Origin: Trueperaceae bacterium
GTDB taxonomy: Bacteria; Deinococcota; Deinococci; Deinococcales; Trueperaceae
NCBI GenBank assembly: GCA_030147925.1
Contig: JASBUK010000095.1
Coordinates: 1-64,000, forward strand
Direction of reading: 5' to 3'
Length of the DNA stretch: 64,000 nt
A program made the translations under genes and the position numbers. The notes under the pieces were generated by a model. It saw only the letters and a program-made list of their open reading frames with translations, was not told the DNA's origin and made no database searches. Below are positions 36,403 through 43,852 of the stretch, one piece after another (within the stretch, counting starts at the first letter, position 1; every line of letters begins with the position of its first letter).

Positions 36403-36549
36403 AAAAGTCTATGACAATCTGATAGCATTTGTCAAGAGTCAAATCGATGGATTTGGTGATAAATTAGTTTATCGCGTCACAGGCATGGTTTATTTGGGCG
36501 ATATTGTATTTTGGCAATATTATCAACTTAAATTTTGCGACCAAGTTTA

Positions 36550-36563
36550 TGTAAACGCTTTCA
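36550..36563. promoter_or_regulatory. Candidate second LacI-family operator
   Basis: TGTAAACGCTTTCA matches the general TGNAANCGNTTNCA operator of the LacI/GalR family. It lies about 165 bases upstream of the regulator gene and about 30 bases before a terminator-like hairpin. Which gene it controls is unclear. Confidence 0.45.
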
Positions 36564-36594
36564 TAATTAAGCTATTGCACAGACCAAATAAATC

Positions 36595-36637
36595 ACCGGC
36601 CTCACCGAGAATTGTCTTCTCAGCTAAGCCGGTTTTT
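36595..36637 (+). terminator. Terminator-like hairpin, plus strand
   Basis: ACCGGC (36595-36600) pairs with GCCGGT (36628-36633), enclosing a smaller GAGAA/TTCTC stem, followed by TTTTGGTTTTC. There is no plus-strand gene before it. It may act on the opposite strand as the end of the small gene at 36714, though the T tract favours the plus strand. Confidence 0.45.
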
Positions 36638-36713
36638 GGTTTTCTTGTGTGATCTTCGGCAATAAAGTGATTGAGAATTTGCTCCAAATCAGCGCCGCCG
36701 CTTGCCATCTTTA

Positions 36714-36890
36714 TCAGGCTCGAGCCCTGGGCTTACGGTTTACTGCTTGCAAGTCGGGCTCGAGCTTTTTAAACAACCACAGCGCCAGACGGGTCTTCCA
36801 ATGCCTGCCGCCCCGCTTGGCTTTAGTCTCCCGACGCAAATCGGCTAGGCGTTCATAAGCCAGTCTTTCCATTAAGTAGGGATGATGCAC
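36714..36890 (-). CDS. Small basic protein, 58 residues, unknown function
   Basis: A GTG at 36890 has GAGGAG 6 bases upstream; an ATG at 36908 lies before that site and is less likely. The protein VHHPYLMERLAYERLADL continues with RRETKAKRGGRH and a Trp/Lys-rich tail. Its L-x3-R-x2-D-x2-R-E register matches the 53-residue protein at 10657. Such short basic proteins are common in several phyla without known function. The gene contains two GCTCGAGC palindromes. Confidence 0.55.
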   Translation of the reverse strand: MHHPYLMERLAYERLADLRRETKAKRGGRHWKTRLALWLFKKLEPDLQAVNRKPRARA

Positions 36891-36935
36891 TATCTTCTCC
36901 TCAAGCATCGAAACAAGGCGAAAACTTTGGGAAAT

Positions 36936-36968
36936 AAAAAACCCCGGCGTGTCTACTTCGCGCCGGGG
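36936..36968 (-). terminator. Rho-independent terminator of the small 36989-37123 gene
   Basis: On the minus strand CCCCGGCG (arm 36961-36968) pairs with CGCCGGGG (arm 36942-36949) across an 11-base loop, and is followed by six T residues. It lies 20 bases after the stop codon of the small gene. Confidence 0.8.
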
Positions 36969-36988
36969 GCCAAAACATTGAGGAGAGC

Positions 36989-37123
36989 TTAGGCTTTTAC
37001 CGTCTTCTCCTGATACCGATCGGCCCCAGCGGGCGCAGAGGTGATAGGCTTGATAAGCACAATACGTCCCTGACGCAAAGCGTTCAGCGGGTACGAAATG
37101 CGTTGCCTTAGGTTGTTAATCAC
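36989..37123 (-). CDS. Small protein of 44 residues or small RNA, own promoter and terminator
   Basis: GTG-started frame with an AGGTG site 4 bases upstream. The product starts MINNLRQRISYPLNALRQG and ends RYQEKTVKA. It is unrecognised, basic in its first half and not hydrophobic. A near-consensus promoter (37162-37190) and a strong terminator (36936-36968) define a ~210-base transcript of its own, so the unit is clearly expressed even if the reading frame is not the product. It could instead be a noncoding RNA. Confidence 0.5.
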   Translation of the reverse strand: MINNLRQRISYPLNALRQGRIVLIKPITSAPAGADRYQEKTVKA

Positions 37124-37161
37124 CGTGCACCTGCCTTTCTGCCCAAGGATGAGCTAGCTAG

Positions 37162-37190
37162 ATTCTAACAAAAAATATGCAATTATGCAA
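37162..37190 (-). promoter_or_regulatory. Strong sigma-70-like promoter of the small gene
   Basis: On the minus strand TTGCAT (37190-37185) and TAGAAT (37167-37162) are separated by exactly 17 bases. The start site would be near 37155, giving a ~32-base leader before the GTG. Confidence 0.75.
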
Positions 37191-37244
37191 TAGTAAATTC
37201 AGTGGCTAGTAAGCGCGACCATCCCACCTCGCAGCTAATAAGGT

Positions 37245-37925
37245 TTAATCACTTTTTTCAGCAGTTTTAGCACGCCTTAAAGACTTGTGTTCCCTAAAAT
37301 AACGATAGTCTTCTATGGCCTCGTCTATCTCGGCGGGTATAACTCCACCCGCAAAGATATTGCGGAACTCCTCAGGAGAGGTTACTTGACTTAAGCTTAG
37401 ATTCATTGATAAATCTTTAACTTCTTGTCCAGTAGTCGTGGGAATATCCTGGCGCTCAAGAATCATGTTTCTGATCCGGGCGGCCTGGTTTCGTTCTACG
37501 TGCTGGTTAAACTCCTGGGTGGCTTCGTCTATCTTATTTTCTGCCACACCCAGCTCCCGAAGCCGCAAAACTATCTCATCTCTGCGCTGCACGTCTTCGT
37601 ATATTTTATTGTTACCCTCAAAACGCCCTTGCAAAGCAATACTGTCAAGGTTCTGTCGAGCCAGTACCGCCCCTAACTCACGCGTCTTCTCAATGGCGTC
37701 ATTGGCTTCGCTGACGACCTGTTTCATACGCGCCTCAAAGCCAGCACCACGAAAGCTCTCGATCTTATCGATATTCAAAAAGGCCATGACAATGGCCCCG
37801 AGCAAGGTTGTTAGGCCCATCTCGGTAGGCTTGCCCTGAAAAGCCAGGATGGTGGCGACGGCAAGAATATAGCTTGCTATTAAGATAAACGCCCAAAAGT
37901 TTCTTCTTTCACTGCTTTTGTCCAC
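37245..37925 (-). CDS. Membrane-anchored coiled-coil protein, unknown function
   Basis: 226 residues. Two hydrophobic helices near the amino end (NFWAFILIASYILAVATILAF and LTTLLGAIVMAFLNI) are followed by a long charged helical region that probably forms coiled coil (FEARMKQVVSEANDAIEKTRELG, RDEIVLRLRELGVAENKIDE). Not recognised. The GTG start at 37925 follows GAGGAGC. It lies 124 bases after the proS-linked gene at 38050 and may belong to the same transcript. Confidence 0.65.
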   Translation of the reverse strand: MDKSSERRNFWAFILIASYILAVATILAFQGKPTEMGLTTLLGAIVMAFLNIDKIESFRGAGFEARMKQVVSEANDAIEKTRELGAVLARQNLDSIALQGRFEGNNKIYEDVQRRDEIVLRLRELGVAENKIDEATQEFNQHVERNQAARIRNMILERQDIPTTTGQEVKDLSMNLSLSQVTSPEEFRNIFAGGVIPAEIDEAIEDYRYFREHKSLRRAKTAEKSD

Positions 37926-38049
37926 TGGCTGCTCCTCGCTAAGGTCTTAGGCCTTCGCCCTTATTATCTCCAAAACCTTTAGCTTGTGTTGACACTTTAG
38001 GCAGAACCCATTTGCTAACGCCAGCAGAACAGAAACCCTAAGGCTGATC

Positions 38050-38388
38050 TTAATCGAGATCATAGCGGGCAAAACTCAGCAGCTTTGCCCGGCGTTCTTC
38101 TGAGTGGATAGTTTGGTCCTGAAGTTTTTCGGTGACAACCAGCGTGAGGGTATGCAGCAAGCGCTGGACATCGTGGTTGATAAGCTCGATATCCGTATCC
38201 GGCAGGCGTTCGGAGAGCTGCATGAGAAAATCGGAAACCCCTTTTTTATCTCCTCGAACCGTAACAAAGCTAAGGTCCGACTCCCTTTTGCCCTCAGCGA
38301 ACTCAATATTGACATCCAACCGTTCGGCGGCCTTCCGAGCTGCCTTGCGCACCAGCGTAGCCTGGTCAAAGTCCACGTCTTCGCTCAC
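38050..38388 (-). CDS. Hypothetical protein coupled to proS
   Basis: 112 residues, GTG start with AGGAGG 5 bases upstream; that ribosome-binding site overlaps the proS stop codon region, so it is translated from the proS mRNA. Acidic, soluble, no recognised domain. The segment FVTVRGDKKGVSDFLMQLSERL suggests a small alpha/beta fold and the C-terminal half a helical hairpin. Function unknown. Its tight link to a tRNA synthetase gene hints at a role in translation, which is inference. Confidence 0.65.
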   Translation of the reverse strand: MSEDVDFDQATLVRKAARKAAERLDVNIEFAEGKRESDLSFVTVRGDKKGVSDFLMQLSERLPDTDIELINHDVQRLLHTLTLVVTEKLQDQTIHSEERRAKLLSFARYDLD

Positions 38389-38397
38389 TCTACCCTC

Positions 38398-39936
<1,539 letters not shown>

Positions 39937-39971
39937 TCAGCTCGTAATTCATTTATACAGTAATGATCTGC

Positions 39972-39977
39972 TATAAT
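39972..39977 (+). promoter_or_regulatory. -10 box of the metG leader transcript
   Basis: A consensus TATAAT lies 8 bases before the ATG of the leader peptide, so transcription would start at about 39984-39986 and yield a leaderless message. The -35 region (around 39949) is weak. Confidence 0.6.
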
Positions 39978-39985
39978 CCGGGGCA

Positions 39986-40027
39986 ATGATCTGGCGAATG
40001 ATGCAAGTAGGCCCTGTTCCCGGATAG
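39986..40027 (+). CDS. Candidate metG leader peptide with tandem methionine codons
   Basis: Thirteen residues, MIWRMMQVGPVPG, ending at TAG 40025-40027. Three of the thirteen are Met, two in tandem (39998-40003). The stop lies inside the first hairpin of the leader. The layout follows that of amino-acid operon leader peptides: starvation for Met-tRNA would stall the ribosome on the ATG pair. There is no Shine-Dalgarno; the TATAAT 8 bases upstream implies leaderless translation. A 13-codon frame can arise by chance, so the call rests on its fit with the hairpins. Confidence 0.6.
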   Translation: MIWRMMQVGPVPG

Positions 40028-40050
40028 GTAATTACCTAATCGCTACAGGG
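40012..40050 (+). promoter_or_regulatory. Antiterminator hairpin of the metG leader
   Basis: CCCTGT (40012-40017) pairs with ACAGGG (40045-40050) around an inner perfect stem TAGGT/ACCTA (40025-40029 with 40034-40038). The 3' arm shares four bases (AGGG, 40047-40050) with the 5' arm of the following terminator, so only one of the two can form. Confidence 0.65.
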
Positions 40051-40077
40051 CGCTGCGTCACGGCGCCCTCTTTTTTT
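40047..40077 (+). terminator. Intrinsic terminator (attenuator) before metG
   Basis: AGGGCGC (40047-40053) pairs with GCGCCCT (40063-40069), followed by CTTTTTTT. It stands 19 bases before the metG start, so metG is expressed only by readthrough. Confidence 0.8.
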
Positions 40078-40095
40078 GCTTTTTGGAGGACATCG

Positions 40096-42036
40096 ATGGA
40101 CACCAAGACAAACCCCAACTCGGCAGACAAAGCCTCTACGGTAAACACATATTATGCGACCACACCAATCTTTTATGTGAATGCCGAGCCGCATATCGGT
40201 CACGCCTACACCACCACCTTAGTAGACGTGGTGACGCGTTTTCACCGCCTTAAAGGCGACGATACCTTTTTCTTGACGGGCACGGACGAGCACGGCGAGC
40301 GCATCTATCAGGTGGCGATGTCGAAGGGACAAACGCCTCAAGAATACACAGATGAAATCGCAGGCAAATTCCGCGCCATCTGGGATAGCTTGGACATCCG
40401 CTACGACGAATTCATCCGCACGACCGAGGCGCGGCATAAAGAGGTCGTGCGCCATATTCTGCAGCGGGTGTACGACCGAGGCGACATCATCTTCGGCGAG
40501 TACGGTGGGCTCTACTGCACGGGCTGCGAGCGCTACTATACGGAGAAAGAGCTCGTGGGCGGACGCTGTCCGCAGCACGACATCAAGCTCGAGTACCGAA
40601 GCGAAGAGAACTACTTCTTCCGCATGGAGAAGTACCGCACCTGGCTCCGCGAGACTATTGAGGACAACCCTGACTTCATCCGCCCTGAGCGCTACCGCAA
40701 CGAAGTCTTGGCTATGTTGCGCGAACCAATTGGCGACCTCTCGATCAGCCGCCCCAGAGAGCGAGTACCTTGGGGCATTCCTCTACCCTGGGACGATAAG
40801 CATGTTACCTATGTCTGGTTCGACGCGCTGATTAACTACTACTCCGCGTTGGAGAGTCGAGGCTTAACCGAGCGCTACTGGCCGCATGTAAACCACTTCA
40901 TCGGTAAAGACATCGTCAAGCCGCACGGCGTCTTCTGGCCCACTATGCTCAAGGCCGCCGGGCTGCCTATCTACCAGCATTTGAATGTCCATGGTTACTG
41001 GCTTACCGACAGCGGCAAGATGAGCAAATCAAAAGGCAATGTCATCAAACCGCTCGAGCTCAAAGACAAATACGGTAATGACGCCTTTAGGTACTACCTG
41101 CTAAGAGACATGAGCTTTGGCTTAGACGCCAACTTTAGCGAGGTGGGTTTGGCCGAGCGCAACAACAGCGACCTGGCTAATGACCTGGGTAACCTGCTAA
41201 ACCGCACGCTGGGCATGCTGGGTAAATACCGCCAGGGCATAGTGCCGGCAGCGGCTGAGCTGACAAGCACCGACCTTGAACTGAAAGCAGCGTTCAATAC
41301 GTTACCCCAAGAGATTGTGCGGCTTTTTGACAATCTGCAATTTGACCGGGCGATTGAGAAAGTTTTAGAAGCCGTCCGCAAAGCCAATAAATACATTGCC
41401 GACACCCAACCCTGGGTACTGGCCAAGGACGAGCAGCAAGCCAGCAGGCTTAACACGGTGCTTTATAACTGCATAGAGGCTTTGCGCTGCGCTTCGATTA
41501 TGCTCGAGCCCATCATCCCGCAAAAAGCGCAGGAATTGCGTCTTCAACTTGGTTTAGGTAACAGAAACTACACCCTGGCCGACGCTGCGCAGTGGGGGCT
41601 GACACCGGCTGAGACCCAAACCCAGAGCGGTGAGCCGCTCTTCCCCCGGGTGGATTTAGCGGCGTTGCAACAGGCCATAGAAGTCGGTGAAGAAGCGCTA
41701 AAACACAAAGCAGAAGTAAGCATTGACGACTTCGCCAAACTGGAGTTTCGCGTGGCCGAAGTCACTAAGGCCCAGACACACCCCAAAGCCGACAAACTCC
41801 TGGTTCTTACGGTCAAAGTCGGCCCCGAAAAGCGCACCATCGTCTCGGGCATCAAGCAGTGGTACCAGCCCGAGGAAATGGTGGGTAAGAAGCTGGTGAT
41901 TGTCGCCAACCTGAAACCCGTGAAACTGCGCGGCATCCTCTCCGAGGGTATGATTTTGGCCGCCGAGGATAAAGACGGCAACTTAAGCGTAACCACCCTG
42001 GACCGGGATTTGGCCAGCGGCAGCGAAGTTCGTTAG
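40096..42036 (+). CDS. metG: Methionyl-tRNA synthetase with C-terminal tRNA-binding domain
   Basis: Charges tRNA-Met. The 646-residue class I synthetase has HIGH at 33-36, a zinc knuckle (CTGC, then CPQH), KMSKS at 308-312, the helical anticodon domain (FDRAIEKVLEAVRKANKYI), and a C-terminal EMAP/Trbp111-like tRNA-binding domain (SIDDFAKLEFRVAEV to GSEVR) that also makes the dimer. GGAGG precedes the ATG by 7 bases. An attenuator-like leader lies upstream and a bidirectional terminator downstream. Between about 40370 and 40960 all Phe codons are TTC, unlike the rest of the gene, hinting at a recombined segment. Confidence 0.97.
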   Translation: MDTKTNPNSADKASTVNTYYATTPIFYVNAEPHIGHAYTTTLVDVVTRFHRLKGDDTFFLTGTDEHGERIYQVAMSKGQTPQEYTDEIAGKFRAIWDSLDIRYDEFIRTTEARHKEVVRHILQRVYDRGDIIFGEYGGLYCTGCERYYTEKELVGGRCPQHDIKLEYRSEENYFFRMEKYRTWLRETIEDNPDFIRPERYRNEVLAMLREPIGDLSISRPRERVPWGIPLPWDDKHVTYVWFDALINYYSALESRGLTERYWPHVNHFIGKDIVKPHGVFWPTMLKAAGLPIYQHLNVHGYWLTDSGKMSKSKGNVIKPLELKDKYGNDAFRYYLLRDMSFGLDANFSEVGLAERNNSDLANDLGNLLNRTLGMLGKYRQGIVPAAAELTSTDLELKAAFNTLPQEIVRLFDNLQFDRAIEKVLEAVRKANKYIADTQPWVLAKDEQQASRLNTVLYNCIEALRCASIMLEPIIPQKAQELRLQLGLGNRNYTLADAAQWGLTPAETQTQSGEPLFPRVDLAALQQAIEVGEEALKHKAEVSIDDFAKLEFRVAEVTKAQTHPKADKLLVLTVKVGPEKRTIVSGIKQWYQPEEMVGKKLVIVANLKPVKLRGILSEGMILAAEDKDGNLSVTTLDRDLASGSEVR

Positions 42037-42045
42037 GTCTAAAAA

Positions 42046-42066
42046 ACCCCCGATCTTCTCGGGGGT
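42046..42066. terminator. Bidirectional terminator between metG and tRNA-Asn
   Basis: ACCCCCGA (42046-42053) pairs with TCGGGGGT (42059-42066) across a 5-base loop, with A residues on the left and T residues on the right. It can end both the plus-strand metG transcript and the minus-strand tRNA transcript. Confidence 0.85.
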
Positions 42067-42072
42067 TTTAAT

Positions 42073-42147
42073 TGGCTCCGCGACTTGGATTCGAACCAAG
42101 GACCGATCGGTTAACAGCCGATTGCTCTACCGCTGAGCTATCGCGGA
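42073..42147 (-). tRNA. tRNA-Asn (anticodon GTT)
   Basis: On the minus strand the sequence TCCGCGATAGCTCAGCGGTA... ends TCGCGGAGCCA. The acceptor stem TCCGCGA/TCGCGGA is perfect. The D arm is AGCTCAGCGGTAGAGC, the anticodon loop CTGTTAA with GTT, and the T loop GGTTCGAACC. The CCA end is encoded. It is 75 bases and a single gene, with no neighbours of its kind. Confidence 0.97.
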
Positions 42148-42534
42148 ATAAACGCCTCTCAATGAGGCGAAAGCTAGTCTAACAAAGCTGCTTGAGTTTG
42201 ACAAGTCTTATTCAGCGCCAATTTATACCAAATCAATCTAAAGGTGTCGTAGTTTGAATCATCTAAGGATACGCTCTCGCGGGCGGTTTTAATGTCACCT
42301 TGGTATTACTCCAGCCACCAGCCTATGTCACTTTATCTTAAAAAGGTTTTAGGACAACACCATAAAGCTTCCGGTAAAGCAGATACCGGGATGTACAATC
42401 TAAACTGTGAAGACTAGTTTTGTAAGTAGTGTTCTGCATTTGAGAATCTATTTGCTCTGGGTGCGCGGGGGCTCGAGCCATTCTAAAGAGCCAGGTGCAA
42501 CTTTCGCGCTTTTCGCGCTGAGGAGAAACATATT
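42148..42534. other. Intergenic stretch before plsY
   Basis: It holds the tRNA-Asn promoter side on the minus strand and the plsY leader. One GCTCGAGC site lies at about 42471. No protein-coding frame or clear promoter was identified with confidence; TGTACAATCTAAACT near 42392 is a possible weak promoter region. Confidence 0.4.
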
Positions 42535-43131
42535 GTGACGACATTCGTTCTCATCCTCTCTTTTATCCTCGGCTATCTGCTGGGCAGCGTGCCCACCGGC
42601 CTGTTGGTAGCCAAGGCGCGAGGGGTAGATATTCAAAAAGCTGGCTCGGGCAATATCGGGGCTACCAACGTACTGCGCTCGGTGGGTCTGATACCGGCCT
42701 TGGTAGTAGTGATTGCCGACCCGGTAAAAGGCATGTTAGCCGTACTTATTCCTACAATGCTAAACGTCAGCCCCTGGGGTATTGCCTTAGCAGGTTTGGC
42801 CGCAGTACTGGGCAATAACTTCAACATTTTTCTAGGGTTTAAAGGCGGTAAGGGCATCGCCACCAGCCTGGGTGTTTTTTTGCTTATCTCACCACTGGTG
42901 ACCGTAGCCGCCGCTGCAATTGGCATCTTTACTATCGCCATAGGCCGCTATGTTTCACTGGGTTCACTCGTGGGGCTTTTTAGCACACCGCTGCTGCTGT
43001 TAATGGGCAGTTATAGCCCAGCAGCACTCTTTTTAGCTATCGCCCTGGCAGCTTTGGCCATCATACGTCACCGCAGCAACATCATTCGTTTGGCTCAGGG
43101 CGATGAAAGGCGCCTGGGCATGAAGTCGTAA
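42535..43131 (+). CDS. plsY: Acyl-phosphate:glycerol-3-phosphate acyltransferase
   Basis: First acyl transfer of phospholipid synthesis, from acyl-phosphate to glycerol-3-phosphate at the inner membrane. The 198-residue protein has the three PlsY motifs: GSVPTGLLVAKARGVDIQKAGSGNIGATN, LGFKGGKGIATSLGV and IRHRSNIIRL. It has about five helices. The GTG start at 42535 has AGGAG 9 bases upstream. bshB1 follows 19 bases later in the same direction, so the two are probably co-transcribed. Confidence 0.96.
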   Translation: MTTFVLILSFILGYLLGSVPTGLLVAKARGVDIQKAGSGNIGATNVLRSVGLIPALVVVIADPVKGMLAVLIPTMLNVSPWGIALAGLAAVLGNNFNIFLGFKGGKGIATSLGVFLLISPLVTVAAAAIGIFTIAIGRYVSLGSLVGLFSTPLLLLMGSYSPAALFLAIALAALAIIRHRSNIIRLAQGDERRLGMKS

Positions 43132-43150
43132 GCCAAGGAGGCAAATGCAA

Positions 43151-43825
43151 ATGCTTGATTTTCTGGTTATCAGCCCTCATCCAGACGATGCCGAACTGGG
43201 TATGGGCGGCAGCCTTGCCAGGGCCAAGGCCGAAGGGCGCAGCACCGGCATCATAGACTTAACTCGTGGCGAGGCCGCCACTAAGGGCACGCCGGAAATA
43301 CGTGAGCAAGAGGCGAAAGCCGCTTCACAAATCCTGGGATTGGATCTGCGCTTAAACCTAGGCTGGCCCGATTCAAGGATAATGGACAGCGAAGACCGGC
43401 GTTTGCAGCTCGCCCATCACCTGCGCGAACTTAAACCCCGGGTCATCGTCGCGCCACATTTTAATGACCGGCATCCCGATCATGTGGCCGCAGCGCACAT
43501 CATTCCGGCAGCGCTGCATTTAGCTGGTCTTAAGAACAGTCCTCTAAGCGGTACGCCTTTTAAGCCCGAAAACTTCTTTTACTATATGGGTAACGGCCCC
43601 TTTGAAGCTTCTTTGGTAATCGACACCAGCGACTATATCGATATCTGGGAAGCGGCCATACGCTGCTATGACAGCCAGTTTACCGGCGAGGCCGCTTCGG
43701 AAACGGTCACCCCGGACATTTATCTGCGCCGCCGGGGACGCGCGGCTTACTGGGGCACCTTTATTGGTGCCAAATACGGCGAACCCCTGTGGTCGCCAAG
43801 GCCGGTGGCCTATACGCCCTTTTAG
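43151..43825 (+). CDS. bshB1: Bacillithiol biosynthesis deacetylase BshB1
   Basis: Removes the acetyl group of GlcNAc-malate in bacillithiol synthesis. The 224-residue PIG-L protein has ISPHPDDAELGMGG (zinc motif), DLTRGEAATKGTPEIR, APHFNDRHPDH and CYDSQFTG near the C-terminus, as in BshB1. The ATG at 43151 is 9 bases after AAGGAGG; a second ATG at 43145 is only 3 bases after it. Other bsh genes are not in the window. It indicates that this organism uses bacillithiol as low-molecular-weight thiol. Confidence 0.92.
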   Translation: MLDFLVISPHPDDAELGMGGSLARAKAEGRSTGIIDLTRGEAATKGTPEIREQEAKAASQILGLDLRLNLGWPDSRIMDSEDRRLQLAHHLRELKPRVIVAPHFNDRHPDHVAAAHIIPAALHLAGLKNSPLSGTPFKPENFFYYMGNGPFEASLVIDTSDYIDIWEAAIRCYDSQFTGEAASETVTPDIYLRRRGRAAYWGTFIGAKYGEPLWSPRPVAYTPF

Positions 43826-43852
43826 CGCTTCTTAGCCCTGTATCGTAAGCGG

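Noticed and set aside
39961-40096. T-box, SAM or other known riboswitch before metG
   Set aside because: No T-box AGGGTGGNACCGCG element, no SAM-I core and no fluoride or preQ1 consensus were found. The short length and tandem Met codons fit attenuation by a leader peptide better.
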